Shown here: positions 50,064 to 63,989 of the stretch, one piece after another
Numbering within the stretch: the first letter of the stretch is position 1
Layout of the letters: the number at the start of each line of letters is the position of its first letter
Assembly (NCBI RefSeq): GCF_000272475.1
Contig: NZ_AKFJ01000101.1
Span: 21,271-85,270 of the forward strand
Length of the DNA: 64,000 nt
Source: Novosphingobium sp. Rr 2-17
GTDB taxonomy: Bacteria > Pseudomonadota > Alphaproteobacteria > Sphingomonadales > Sphingomonadaceae
Direction of reading: 5' to 3'
Translations under genes and position numbers: made by a program
Notes under the pieces: model-generated
What the model was told of the DNA's origin: nothing
The model's database searches: none
Seen by the model: the letters and a program-made list of their open reading frames with translations, nothing else

Positions 50064-50107
50064 ATTTTCAGTCCCTCTGAAGGGTCAAATTTCGTGGGCG
50101 GAACGAA

Positions 50108-50136
50108 GGGGCGCTGTCCTAGAGAAACAGCGCCCC
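50108..50136 (-). other. Perfect hairpin in the rpoB-rpoC intergenic region
   Basis: The arms GGGGCGCTGT and ACAGCGCCCC pair over 10 bp with a 9-base loop; a TTCGTT stretch follows on the coding strand. It could be a partial terminator or an RNase processing site that sets the ratio of beta to beta' message. Confidence 0.6.
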
Positions 50137-50142
50137 CACGGT

Positions 50143-54297
<4,155 letters not shown>

Positions 54298-54541
54298 GAG
54301 CTGGTCTATGCCTCTTCGCTTCAGGAGGCTGCGTCCGATTCGAAAACGGGACGAGCCGAAAAATTCGTATGCGGGAACGGGCCATTCCGAAGCACGAAAA
54401 GGCCGCCTTGCGCATACGAAATCCCTGGCGGGAGCCCGATGCGACCGGCAGCCTGTGCGTCAGATGGAACCTTGATCGCTTCCTTCCCGGGCTGATCCCC
54501 ACGCTTGGACCCGCCTTGCTCGAAGCGATCGAGCGATGTCG
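54298..54541 (-). promoter_or_regulatory. Long rpoB leader, no coding sequence seen
   Basis: From the predicted promoter to the rpoB start codon is about 240 bp. No convincing frame is present and no clear attenuator could be identified. The region upstream of the promoter (54571-54784) faces the secreted-protein gene, where I see nothing specific. Confidence 0.45.
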
Positions 54542-54570
54542 CATATAGGGGGGGAGCAGTCTCGTGTCAA
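54542..54570 (-). promoter_or_regulatory. Consensus-like promoter of rpoBC
   Basis: On the minus strand a perfect -35 TTGACA (54570-54565) is followed by a 17-bp spacer and a -10 TATATG (54547-54542). This spacing is ideal for a housekeeping sigma factor. No gene lies between it and rpoB. Confidence 0.7.
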
Positions 54571-54784
54571 ACCCGCCTGCCCTTAGCAAGCCTGCAGATG
54601 CTAAGAGATGGCGCTATCCTCAACGATCGATCCGGACAGACATTCACGCTTCAGAAATGTTCAGACAATCGTCGATCTCGTTGTCGCGAGTAATACAGGT
54701 GTCGGTTCATCGCAGGAAGGGTGTCGACTTGCCCCGTATTACGGATATTGCGCCACGAAATCGCCCCGCGTGCCTTTGTGTATC

Positions 54785-55318
54785 ATGGAACATGCATCGC
54801 ACTGCTCGCCCCGCGCCCTGACCGCGATTGCGGTCATTGTAGCGCTATCCGCAATCCCGGCGCTAGCCCAGGAAACTGCCACCGCAGCGTCATCCGCCCA
54901 GCCCACCGCATCCGCGACGCCACCCTCGCGGGCCGCCACGCCGCGTGCCGCCCGCGAGGCGCCGGCAGCATCTGTCCCTACGGCGCGGTCGCACTTGGCG
55001 TCGCAGGGTAACAGCGCACAAAGCCCGCTGGCCGATGGCCCGGTGCCTGCCGCACCGTTAACGAGTAACGACGTCAACCCACCCGCCGCGCCAGTGCAGG
55101 ACAATACGCTTCCCACTGCCGGCGTCGTGGGATTGCTTGCGGCCTTCGGCATCGCTGGCGTTGGAATAGCAAGAATGCGGTCTCACCGCCGCCGCGACGT
55201 CGATTACGGAAAGCCGGACACGGCTTATCCGCCCGCTCCCGACGACCCAGCGACGCCTGCCCTCCCCGAAGTCGCCGGAAATCGCGCAACCACGGTTCAA
55301 AATCTCACCGACGCCTGA
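54785..55318 (+). CDS. Secreted proline/alanine-rich protein of unknown function
   Basis: I start at MEHASHCSPRALTAIAVIVALSAIPALAQ (177 residues), which gives a standard signal peptide. The mature part is a low-complexity Ala/Pro/Ser/Thr stretch (about 28-110), then a membrane helix (AGVVGLLAAFGIAGVGIARM) and an Arg-rich, then acidic/Pro-rich C-terminus. The helix followed by RMRSHRRR resembles an LPXTG-like or MYXO-type C-terminal anchor, but no sorting motif is seen. I do not recognise the family. Confidence 0.55.
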   Translation: MEHASHCSPRALTAIAVIVALSAIPALAQETATAASSAQPTASATPPSRAATPRAAREAPAASVPTARSHLASQGNSAQSPLADGPVPAAPLTSNDVNPPAAPVQDNTLPTAGVVGLLAAFGIAGVGIARMRSHRRRDVDYGKPDTAYPPAPDDPATPALPEVAGNRATTVQNLTDA

Positions 55319-55474
55319 CCGTTCGACCTCACGTTGGGTATCAGCAGGCGGCTCGAATGGTCCGCCCTTTTCGTCGCGTCGCGCGCCTGTAATATCGTTT
55401 ATCAATAATATCATTGCTAACGACGACATTCGAGCATATTGAATTTCGATATGGTCAATATCGGAGAACAATCA

Positions 55475-55630
55475 ATGATTCGGCAAAAGGAAGCTCGGCA
55501 TGGCTTGATCGTGTTACTTCTCATGGCAGTGGCCACTATCGCCCCTCTCGTTGCAATAGACGTTTCGCTGCACCAAACCGCGCAGGTGAAGGTGCTTGTC
55601 ATCGGCCTGCCCGCACCAGCGATGATGTAG
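55475..55630 (+). CDS. Small membrane protein (51 residues)
   Basis: An ATG with a GGAGAA ribosome site about 9 bp upstream opens a 51-residue frame (MIRQKEARHGLIVLLLMAVATIAPLVAID). One membrane helix is followed by a short tail. It ends 2 bp before the next gene, so it may be translated with the DUF2975 gene as a leader peptide or partner. I do not recognise it. Confidence 0.45.
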   Translation: MIRQKEARHGLIVLLLMAVATIAPLVAIDVSLHQTAQVKVLVIGLPAPAMM

Positions 55631-55632
55631 GA

Positions 55633-56142
55633 ATGGCCATGATCACGCTGACCCGCGACCCTATGCTCACCGCCGCCCGCATCTTCATCCTCTTCGCGAT
55701 GGGCGTTACGGCGCTCGGCGGCGGCATATTGCTGCTTGCAGCACCGATAATGGTGATAGGGCGCTATGTCTTGTTAGTACACGCCAGCGCTTTTTTAGCG
55801 TTCGCTGGGCTAGTGCTAATTGCTGCCGCAATGGCCGCGCTGTTCTTCCTGCTTCTACGCCATCTCCTGCACATCGTCGAAACAGTGGGACAAGGCGATC
55901 CGTTCGTCCCTGCCAACGCCACGCGGCTTACGAGTATGGCTTGGTTGTCCCTCCTCATCGAGGCTGCCAGGCTCCCTGCCGGAGCTATCATTTTCTGGCT
56001 GAGCGAAGTTTCCAACGAGAAGATCGAGATCAACTTCGATATCTCGTTCGGCGGGGTGTTGCTGTCTGCGATCCTGTTCGTCCTTTCCCGAGTGTTTCGC
56101 AAAGGCGCAGAAATGCGCGCGGACCTAGAGGGCATGATTTGA
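55633..56142 (+). CDS. DUF2975 membrane protein
   Basis: A 169-residue protein with four membrane helices (about 13-38, 44-70, 100-120, 138-155) and short loops, as in DUF2975. An ATG two codons further in (55639) has a better-placed AGGA ribosome site and is an alternative start. DUF2975 genes are usually followed by a small Xre regulator, exactly as here, with a one-base overlap. The pair may sense membrane state, but its function is not known. Confidence 0.7.
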   Translation: MAMITLTRDPMLTAARIFILFAMGVTALGGGILLLAAPIMVIGRYVLLVHASAFLAFAGLVLIAAAMAALFFLLLRHLLHIVETVGQGDPFVPANATRLTSMAWLSLLIEAARLPAGAIIFWLSEVSNEKIEINFDISFGGVLLSAILFVLSRVFRKGAEMRADLEGMI

Positions 56143-56387
56143 TGGGCGAGGATACCATGGAGGGAGGCTGGATCGTTGTTAAGCTCGACGATCTGCTTCA
56201 CCACCGCCGCATGACGCTCACCGAACTGGCTGAACGTATCGGCATCACGATAGCAAACCTTTCGATCCTCAAAACCGGCAAAGCCAAGGCCATTCGTTTT
56301 TCGACACTCGCGGCAATTTGTCGTGAGCTTGGTTGTCAGCCTGGAGACCTGCTGAGCTACCAGCCGGGGCGTTCTGATCGAGACTAG
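56142..56387 (+). CDS. Small Xre-family regulator (YozG-like), partner of DUF2975
   Basis: An 81-residue HTH protein: IVVKLDDLLHHRRMTLTELAERIGITIANLSILKTGKAKAIRFSTLAAICRELGCQPGDLL is a complete Cro/C1-type HTH. YozG-type regulators pair with DUF2975 proteins and probably control their own operon. The start shares one base with the DUF2975 stop codon. Confidence 0.8.
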   Translation: MGEDTMEGGWIVVKLDDLLHHRRMTLTELAERIGITIANLSILKTGKAKAIRFSTLAAICRELGCQPGDLLSYQPGRSDRD

Positions 56388-56657
56388 CGTTCCGCCACCT
56401 GGTGATCGTCATCTCCCTCGTTTCCGCGGCAGAGGGGCTGTACCATGCCCTAGCCGAGCGTCATGCCGCAATGAGCGTGCTGATTTTGCGTTCGTCTTCT
56501 TGCGCCGCCGGCGATCGCGGTGGGGATCGCGCTGTCAGTTGCCGCGCGCAGCGCAGGTCGCTTACCGCCAAGCTTGACTTCGCCGCGCTTTCTCGCCATT
56601 GGCCCGCGCTGACCGACGCGGTGATTCTGCGTCGTTCATCCGTCCAAGACCGTTGCT
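56388..56657. other. Non-coding interval before the terminator-like hairpin
   Basis: The 270 bp after the Xre gene hold no frame I can support; a 90-codon frame at 56402 has no ribosome site and unusual composition. No recognisable element is present. Confidence 0.4.
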
Positions 56658-56677
56658 GGGGGTTTCCCCCTTAATTT
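56658..56677 (+). terminator. Possible terminator of the DUF2975-Xre unit
   Basis: A GGGGG-TTT-CCCCC hairpin followed by TTAATTT. The loop is tight and the T-tract is interrupted, so termination would be partial. Confidence 0.4.
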
Positions 56678-56863
56678 GCAGCCTAGACGGGGAACAGGAA
56701 ATTACCCGGCCCCTAACTCATCTGAGCGTGGTGCCAAGCTCGCGTGTTCGCACGTGAAACTCCTTCCCCTTCGACGGACTCGCCCATGGTGCTGTTGCGC
56801 CATGGACAAACGTAGCCGGCTGCGAAGGGCTCGCCCCTTGCGGCCATTGTGAAGGAGTAAGGC
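56678..56863 (+). promoter_or_regulatory. rplJ leader, possible L10 autoregulation site
   Basis: The 186 bp before rplJ end in a bulged hairpin (GCGAAGGG with CCCCTTGC, 56822-56841) directly ahead of the ribosome site AAGGAG. In other bacteria L10-L7/L12 binds a structured leader here to repress its own translation. The specific L10 kink-turn motif could not be confirmed by eye. Confidence 0.35.
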
Positions 56864-57379
56864 ATGGATCGTTCGCAGAAAGCCGATTCGGTCGCCACTC
56901 TCAACGCGGTCTTCAACGAGGTTGGTGTGGTGGTCGTCACCCGCAACCTCGGCATGACGGTGGCTCAGTCCACTGCCCTGCGTGGTAAGATCCGCGATGC
57001 GGGTGCGACCTACAAGGTTGCGAAGAACCGTCTTGCCAAGCTTGCCATCGCGGACACCGACTATGTCGGTATCGGCGACTTCCTGACCGGCCCGACGGCC
57101 ATCGCCACCTCGGTGGACCCCGTCGCAGCCGCAAAGGCCGTCGTCGACTTCGCCAAGACGACCGACAAGATCGAGATCGTCGGCGGCGCGATGGGTTCGT
57201 TGGTTCTGAACGCGGACGGTATCAAGGCTCTCGCCTCGATGCCCTCGCTCGACGAACTGCGCGCCAAGCTCATCGGCCTCGTCCAGGCACCGGCGACCAA
57301 GATCGCTCAGCTTTCGACCGCTCCGGCGGCCAAGCTGGCACGCGTTTTTGCCGCCTACGCCGAGAAGGACGCCGCCTGA
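56864..57379 (+). CDS. rplJ: Ribosomal protein L10
   Basis: A 171-residue L10 ([17 protein letters not shown]) with a good ribosome site (AAGGAG). The family stretch [39 protein letters not shown] is clear. L10 anchors the L7/L12 stalk to the ribosome. rplK and rplA, which usually precede it, are absent, and rpoBC is on the opposite strand instead of downstream. rplL follows after 141 bp. Confidence 0.96.
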   Translation: MDRSQKADSVATLNAVFNEVGVVVVTRNLGMTVAQSTALRGKIRDAGATYKVAKNRLAKLAIADTDYVGIGDFLTGPTAIATSVDPVAAAKAVVDFAKTTDKIEIVGGAMGSLVLNADGIKALASMPSLDELRAKLIGLVQAPATKIAQLSTAPAAKLARVFAAYAEKDAA

Positions 57380-57385
57380 GCCGCG

Positions 57386-57493
57386 AGCCCGAGCGATTTC
57401 CAGTCGGGCTTGCCCGGTCCTGGGCCTCGCGACGGCCAAGCTAAGCATTGCGTTTCTAACGATTTATTCCGCCGTTCGGCATGAGGCCGGCGG
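57386..57493 (+). other. Two stem-loops in the rplJ-rplL intergenic region
   Basis: The first stem, AGCCCGA/TCGGGCT (57386-57410), starts 7 bp after the rplJ stop codon. The second, CCGCCG/CGGCGG (57469-57493), ends about 15 bp before the rplL ribosome site AGGAG. They may stabilise or process the message so that four L7/L12 copies are made per L10. Confidence 0.4.
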
Positions 57494-57520
57494 TGGACCA
57501 CAGATCAGGAGTTAAAAATC

Positions 57521-57892
57521 ATGGCCGATATCGCCAAGCTTGTAGAAGAACTGTCGCAGCTGACCGTCCTCGAGGCCGCTGACCTCGCCAAGGCGCTTGA
57601 AGAAGCATGGGGCGTTTCCGCCGCTGCTGCCGTTGCCGTTGCCGCCCCTACGGGCGACGCTCCGGCTGCTGCTGAAGAGAAGACCGAATTCGACGTGATC
57701 CTCACCGGCGACGGTGGCAAGAAGATCCAGGTCATCAAGGAAGTCCGTGCGATCACGCAGCTGGGCCTCGCTGAAGCCAAGGCTCTCGTTGAAGGCGCTC
57801 CCAAGGCCGTCAAGGAAGGCGTCAACAAGGCTGAAGCCGAAGAAATCAAGAAGAAGATCGAAGAAGCCGGCGGCACCGTCGAAATCAAGTAA
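57521..57892 (+). CDS. rplL: Ribosomal protein L7/L12
   Basis: A 123-residue acidic protein with the N-terminal dimerisation helices ([27 protein letters not shown]), an Ala-rich hinge (about 35-52) and the C-terminal domain ([44 protein letters not shown]). It forms the flexible ribosomal stalk that recruits translation factors. A strong terminator follows 34 bp after the stop codon. Confidence 0.97.
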   Translation: MADIAKLVEELSQLTVLEAADLAKALEEAWGVSAAAAVAVAAPTGDAPAAAEEKTEFDVILTGDGGKKIQVIKEVRAITQLGLAEAKALVEGAPKAVKEGVNKAEAEEIKKKIEEAGGTVEIK

Positions 57893-57925
57893 TCTTCTTT
57901 TCGGCTTCTGCCGGACAGATACAGG

Positions 57926-57957
57926 AAGGGCGGCTCCGCAAAGGGCCGCCCTTTTTG
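57926..57957 (+). terminator. Rho-independent terminator after rplL
   Basis: The arms AAGGGCGGC and GCCGCCCTT pair and are followed by a TTTTTG tract, within 40 bp of the rplL stop codon. This ends the unit and confirms that rpoB is not co-transcribed with rplJL. Confidence 0.88.
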
Positions 57958-58072
57958 TTTGGACACAAGCGGCAAGCCGCCACCTGTCCGGTCTGGTAAT
58001 CGAGCGTTCAGCTTTCCGGAGTCAATTTCGCGTTTCGCGAATGGGACTTATAACGGAAGGAGGTTTGCCCCT

Positions 58073-58681
58073 ATGCGAATGCTCTCGAAGAAATACTTGA
58101 TCGGCGCCGCTGCACTTGCCGTGCTGGGTGCCGGCGTAGCCCGGGCCGCCAGCGACCAACTGCACACCATGCAGGTCAGTGCGGCTGATGGTTCTGTGGT
58201 TCATGTCCAGTATTCCGGAGATGTCGCCCCCAAGGTCGAAGTCGTGCCGGTGACTGCAGCGATGCCTGCCGCGATGCCAGCGTCCGCCATCTTGGATCCG
58301 TTTGCTCAGATGGAGCAGGTTTCAGCGATGATGGACGCGCAGATGACTGCCATGATGCAGCGCGCGGCGATGCTGCAACAGCATGCAGCGCAAATGCAGC
58401 AGCACGCGGTTGCAAACGGACAAGTCACGCAAATCGCACCGGGCGTGACTTTGGCTGGCACGGCGCCGCAGGGCGTCCACGTCACGTATTATTCCTCCAG
58501 CACGGACGCCAACGGCTGCACGCGCTCGGTGTCGTACAGCTCTGATGGCACGGACGCCGCGCCCAAGATGACGCAGGCCGCCTCCGACGGCTGCGATGCG
58601 AATCGGGCCGCGACCAACGCCATTCCGGCCAAGCTGGACAAGGCTGCGAACGAACATCCTGCTTCCGGCCGGAAAGTCTAA
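58073..58681 (+). CDS. Secreted Met/Gln-rich protein of unknown function
   Basis: A 202-residue protein with an excellent ribosome site (GAAGGAGG) about 9 bp before the ATG. A signal peptide (KYLIGAAALAVLGAGVARA) is followed by a short beta-like stretch (TMQVSAADGSVVHVQYSGD), a Met/Ala/Gln-rich helix (MEQVSAMMDAQMTAMMQRAAMLQQHAAQMQQH, about 80-120) and a Cys-containing C-terminal part with a YYSSSTDANGCTRSVSYSSDG motif. The Met-rich helix might bind copper or heme, but no known motif is present. I do not recognise the family. Confidence 0.6.
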   Translation: MRMLSKKYLIGAAALAVLGAGVARAASDQLHTMQVSAADGSVVHVQYSGDVAPKVEVVPVTAAMPAAMPASAILDPFAQMEQVSAMMDAQMTAMMQRAAMLQQHAAQMQQHAVANGQVTQIAPGVTLAGTAPQGVHVTYYSSSTDANGCTRSVSYSSDGTDAAPKMTQAASDGCDANRAATNAIPAKLDKAANEHPASGRKV

Positions 58682-58727
58682 AACCAACTGCCGTTCCGCC
58701 GCTCCCAACCCCGGGGCGGCAGATGGG

Positions 58728-58764
58728 GGGCGTCGCCGATCTACGAACCGGCGACGCCCTTTTT
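58728..58764 (+). terminator. Rho-independent terminator
   Basis: A perfect 10-bp stem (GGGCGTCGCC with GGCGACGCCC, loop 12) ends in TTTTTG, 47 bp after the stop codon of the Met/Gln-rich protein. Confidence 0.85.
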
Positions 58765-58887
58765 GCGCCTTTGCTTGTTGTGAGATACTCTCAAACAAGC
58801 CGAATCCGGCAACGGGTAATTCGGCCCGCCCCGGTCGAAAAGGATTTGCTTTGCGCACGGCCGCCAAAGTTCTATCGCGCGGCCAAG

Positions 58888-60270
58888 ATGTCGGGGTTCG
58901 TCAAACCTAATTCCTTTCGTGCCGAACTAGGCGCAACGCTGGGTCTCGCGGCTCCGCTGGCATTGGCGAATCTTCTGCAGATGGGTGTCTTCGCCATCGA
59001 CGTTATGTTCGTCGCGCGGCTGGGACAGGAATCGCTTGCCGCCTCGAGCCTTGCCGTCGCGATTATCGGCGTTGTCATGATGGGCCTCAACGGCGTGACG
59101 AGCGCTGCGGCGCCACTCATAGCCGCGCAGCTTGGTCGCCGCGCCAATTCGGTTCGCGAAGTACGCCGCTCCGTCCGCATGGCGCTGTGGTTGGGCGCGG
59201 CACTGGCAATCTTCGCCATCGGCCTGTGTACGTTCGGCGGATGGTTCATGCTGTGGACCGGCCAACAGCCGCGGGTCGCCGCGATAGCCGGGTACTTCCT
59301 GCAAGTGCTTTCGATCGCGATGCTGCCGATGGTGATTGCCAACGTGCTGCGTACCTTCGTGTCGACGTTGGGACGGCCCGTCTTTGCCACGGTCATCACC
59401 GGCGTTTCGATCCTCGTCAACGCGGCCGGCAACTACGCTTTCGTCTTCGGGCATTTCGGTGCGCCAGCGCTTGGGCTTACGGGCTCTGCAATCGCCAGCA
59501 TCATCACGGCCACCCTGACGGTTCTGGCATATCTGATAGCGATCCGTACGGACCGACGGCTGCGCCGTTTCCACATTCTCGGTCGCTTGTGGCGACCGGA
59601 GTGGCAGCGACTGCGCCAGATGCTGAGCCTGGGCCTGCCGATCTCGGCAACGCTGATCGCGGAAGGCGGACTGTTCAGCAGCGCCGCATTCCTGATGGGC
59701 CGCGTCGGCGAAGCGGAACTGGCCGCGCACACCGTAGCGCTGCAAGTGGCGGCCTTCGCCTTCCAGGTGCCGTTCGGCATCGGCCAGGCCGCGACGATCC
59801 GCGTGGGTTATCACTACGGGGCCGGCAACCGTGAAGCGATCGCCAGCGCCGGCTGGGCAGCGGTCGTCACTGGACTGGCTTTCTCGCTTGCCTCGGCAGC
59901 GCCCATGTTGCTGATGCCGCGTCTGATCCTGTCCGCCTATATCGATGTCGATGCGGCGAGCAACGCAGTCATGGTCGGTTTCGCGCTTCAGTACTTGTTC
60001 GTGGCCGCCGTGTTCCAATTGAGTGATGGCATCCAGGCAATCGCGGCGGGCGTCTTGCGCGGTATCCAGGACACCCGCGTGCCGATGGTCATCGCGGTGA
60101 TCGGCTATTGGCTGGCAGGATTCGCCACGTCGGTCATGCTCGGCCTGTTCACGCCGCTGCGGGGCCTGGGCGTATGGATCGGCCTTGCGGTCGGCCTATC
60201 GGTGGCCGCCGTAATGCTGCTGGCCCGTTGGCACTGGCGAGACCGATTGGTGCGCGGCTGGAAGGCTTAA
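58888..60270 (+). CDS. MATE family efflux transporter (NorM-like)
   Basis: I start at MSGFVKPNSFRAELGATLG (460 residues, the usual MATE length); a longer frame adds 55 residues without family character. Twelve membrane helices are evident in two six-helix halves, beginning LAAPLALANLLQMGVFAIDVMFVARLG and, in the second half, LSLGLPISATLIAEGGLFSSAAFLMG. It exports drugs or metabolites using a Na+ or H+ gradient. It stands alone upstream of groESL. Confidence 0.92.
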   Translation: MSGFVKPNSFRAELGATLGLAAPLALANLLQMGVFAIDVMFVARLGQESLAASSLAVAIIGVVMMGLNGVTSAAAPLIAAQLGRRANSVREVRRSVRMALWLGAALAIFAIGLCTFGGWFMLWTGQQPRVAAIAGYFLQVLSIAMLPMVIANVLRTFVSTLGRPVFATVITGVSILVNAAGNYAFVFGHFGAPALGLTGSAIASIITATLTVLAYLIAIRTDRRLRRFHILGRLWRPEWQRLRQMLSLGLPISATLIAEGGLFSSAAFLMGRVGEAELAAHTVALQVAAFAFQVPFGIGQAATIRVGYHYGAGNREAIASAGWAAVVTGLAFSLASAAPMLLMPRLILSAYIDVDAASNAVMVGFALQYLFVAAVFQLSDGIQAIAAGVLRGIQDTRVPMVIAVIGYWLAGFATSVMLGLFTPLRGLGVWIGLAVGLSVAAVMLLARWHWRDRLVRGWKA

Positions 60271-60351
60271 AGCCTTTCACACAGCTGTCATCCCGTTGGC
60301 GCACTCCCGGCTGACACAGTGACCGCTTCGACAAATTTTGCGAACGGCGTC

Positions 60352-60380
60352 CTTGACGGCATCCCCGCTCAAGACCATAT
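60352..60380 (+). promoter_or_regulatory. Heat-shock (RpoH-like) promoter of groESL
   Basis: CTTGACG (60352-60358) and GACCATAT (60373-60380), 14 bp apart, match the alphaproteobacterial RpoH pattern CTTGA with CCCCATNT at most positions. The CIRCE operator begins 10 bp downstream, at the expected transcription start. Confidence 0.5.
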
Positions 60381-60389
60381 CCCGGCTCG

Positions 60390-60416
60390 CTGGCACTCTA
60401 CCTCATGGAGTGCCAA
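60390..60416 (+). promoter_or_regulatory. CIRCE operator (HrcA-binding site) of groESL
   Basis: CTGGCACTC-N9-GAGTGCCAA closely matches the CIRCE consensus TTAGCACTC-N9-GAGTGCTAA and lies 40 bp before the groES start codon. HrcA is not encoded in the window. Confidence 0.92.
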
Positions 60417-60455
60417 GCCTCATTTTTTATGTTCATTGAACAAGGGAGAACCCTC

Positions 60456-60743
60456 ATGACTTTCCGCCCGCTGCACGACCGTGTTCTCGTGCGCCGCGTC
60501 GAAGCCGAGGAAAAGACGGCCGGCGGCATCATCATTCCTGACAGCGCCAAGGAAAAGCCGGCTGAAGGCGAAATCGTCGCCGTCGGCACTGGCACGCGCT
60601 CGGAAACCGGCACCATCACCCCGCTCGACGTCGCCGTTGGCGACCGCGTGCTGTTCGGCAAGTGGTCCGGCACCGAAGTCAAGGTCGGCGGCGAAGACCT
60701 GCTGATCATGAAGGAATCGGACATCCTGGGCGTCATCGCCTGA
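60456..60743 (+). CDS. groES: Co-chaperonin GroES
   Basis: A 95-residue protein starting [44 protein letters not shown], with the mobile loop ([12 protein letters not shown]) that contacts GroEL. A GGGAGAA ribosome site precedes it; the longer frame would absorb the CIRCE operator. It caps the GroEL cavity. groEL follows 44 bp later. Confidence 0.98.
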   Translation: MTFRPLHDRVLVRRVEAEEKTAGGIIIPDSAKEKPAEGEIVAVGTGTRSETGTITPLDVAVGDRVLFGKWSGTEVKVGGEDLLIMKESDILGVIA

Positions 60744-60772
60744 TCGATCCGCATTCCATCTCTCTGATTTAA

Positions 60773-62431
<1,659 letters not shown>

Positions 62432-62495
62432 GCAGCCCGTCGCGCATGGCGGGGGAGCATCGCTACCCCCGCAGCCGATCTGCAAGACAACGCGA

Positions 62496-62532
62496 GGGGC
62501 CGGGAGGAAACTCCCGGCCCCTTCGTGGTTTC
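62496..62532 (+). terminator. Terminator-like hairpin after groEL
   Basis: A perfect 11-bp stem (62496-62506 with 62511-62521) closed by a GAAA loop, 65 bp past the stop codon. The T-tract is weak (TTCGTGGTTT), so it may be a partial terminator. Confidence 0.7.
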
Positions 62533-62724
62533 AGTGCGAATCGCGGCCCGCCTGCCGAGTGGAAATGAGAGATTTATAAATGGCCTAATTCGACCAACAC
62601 TCGGGCACAAACTTACGAGTTTCGGCAATTATCGCACGCCTAATGCAGTTCATCGCTCGGCTATGGCGTTTTGTCGCTCCCGCTTTAACCATTTACCAAT
62701 ATGAATGGATCAGGGTGGGACTGC

Positions 62725-63786
62725 ATGACCGGGGCAGCGAACCTTATTGCGCGGCACGCAAAGCGTGCGCAGCGTTTCGTTGGATGGACGCTTTTTGCAG
62801 CTTCCGGAATATGGACGGTATCGGCTGCTCACGCTGAGCAGATCATGCCGCTGGCACGACCCAGCGAACAAGTCGTTGAAGTTCAGAACAGCTTTGATTC
62901 GCTCTTCGGCACCGAGGATCGAGGTCCGCGAACGTATTCCGGCGGTTTCGAACAACAACTGGCCGCCGTTGCCGAAGCCTCGAAGGGCCGCATCGGCGTC
63001 GCCGCCATGGACCTGACCAGCGGACGTATGGTCGAAGTGCTGGGCCACCAGCGTTTCCCGATGGCCAGCACCAGCAAAGTCGCCATTGCGGCCACTTTCC
63101 TCGATGGCGTCGATAAGGGCCGGTGGAGCTTGTCCAGCCAGTTCGCACTGCAAGTGCCGATCACATCCGCACCGTTCTCCACCGCCGTCGCTCCGGTGCG
63201 CGGCGGCGACTATATGAGCGCGCAACAGTTGCTCGAGCTCATGATCACGCGGTCAAACAACTACGCCACCGACGCCCTGCTCAAGGCGGTGGGCGGACCT
63301 TCGGCGGTTAACGCGTGGATCGCCAGAGCCGGAGTGGCTGACTGGCACATCGATCGCGATATCGCGACCCTGGTGCGCGATGATGGCGCGATCGACCCTG
63401 CCCGCGTGGTCGATAAGCGCGATAGCGCCACGCCGATTGCGATGGTCCAACTTTTGTCTGGCATTTACCAGGGCAAGTGGCTCAGCCCCTCAAGCCGCAA
63501 CGTGCTGCTGGGCGCGATGAGCCGTTGCGTTACGGGCAAAAATCGCCTGCGCGCCGGTTTGCCAACAGACGTTCTCGTCTCGCATAAGACTGGCTCGCTC
63601 AGCAACACGTCCAGCGATATCGGTCTCATCCAGACTTCGGACGGTCGGGTTTTCGCCGTCGCAGTTTATGTCACCGGCCAAGGCAGCCGCCCGAACCGCG
63701 AAGCCCGCATCGCCAGCATCGCCCGCACCGTTTACAACGGCTACCTCACCGAACCCGCCGGCTACCGCCTCACCGCCTCGCGCTAA
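62725..63786 (+). CDS. Class A beta-lactamase-like serine hydrolase lacking Glu166
   Basis: I start at MTGAANLIARHAKRAQRFVG (353 residues), which has a purine-rich AGGGTGGGA stretch upstream; an ATG eight codons earlier is also open. The signal peptide ends SAAHA. The beta-lactamase fold is clear: MASTSK (nucleophile S115, K118), RSNN at the SDN position (Asn for Asp) and KTG (288-290) in HKTGSLSNTSSDIG; RDSATP corresponds to RDTTTP. The omega-loop segment (about residues 200-225) has no glutamate, so the general base for deacylation is absent. It may be a penicillin-binding or DD-peptidase-type hydrolase. Confidence 0.75.
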   Translation: MTGAANLIARHAKRAQRFVGWTLFAASGIWTVSAAHAEQIMPLARPSEQVVEVQNSFDSLFGTEDRGPRTYSGGFEQQLAAVAEASKGRIGVAAMDLTSGRMVEVLGHQRFPMASTSKVAIAATFLDGVDKGRWSLSSQFALQVPITSAPFSTAVAPVRGGDYMSAQQLLELMITRSNNYATDALLKAVGGPSAVNAWIARAGVADWHIDRDIATLVRDDGAIDPARVVDKRDSATPIAMVQLLSGIYQGKWLSPSSRNVLLGAMSRCVTGKNRLRAGLPTDVLVSHKTGSLSNTSSDIGLIQTSDGRVFAVAVYVTGQGSRPNREARIASIARTVYNGYLTEPAGYRLTASR

Positions 63787-63915
63787 GCGCACGTACAGTG
63801 GCGCTCACTATCGCACTTTCACCATCGTCTGGCCGAGAAACCCAACACACCCGTTGACGCGCCCCCCGCCCCCGTGGCAAGCGCGCAAAACAGATGCGGC
63901 ATCGCTCAAAAGTGC

Positions 63916-63989
<74 letters not shown>

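Noticed and set aside
56402..56674. A 90-codon frame between the Xre gene and rplJ
   Set aside because: No ribosome site, no motif, and it runs into a hairpin; codon use does not look like that of neighbouring genes.
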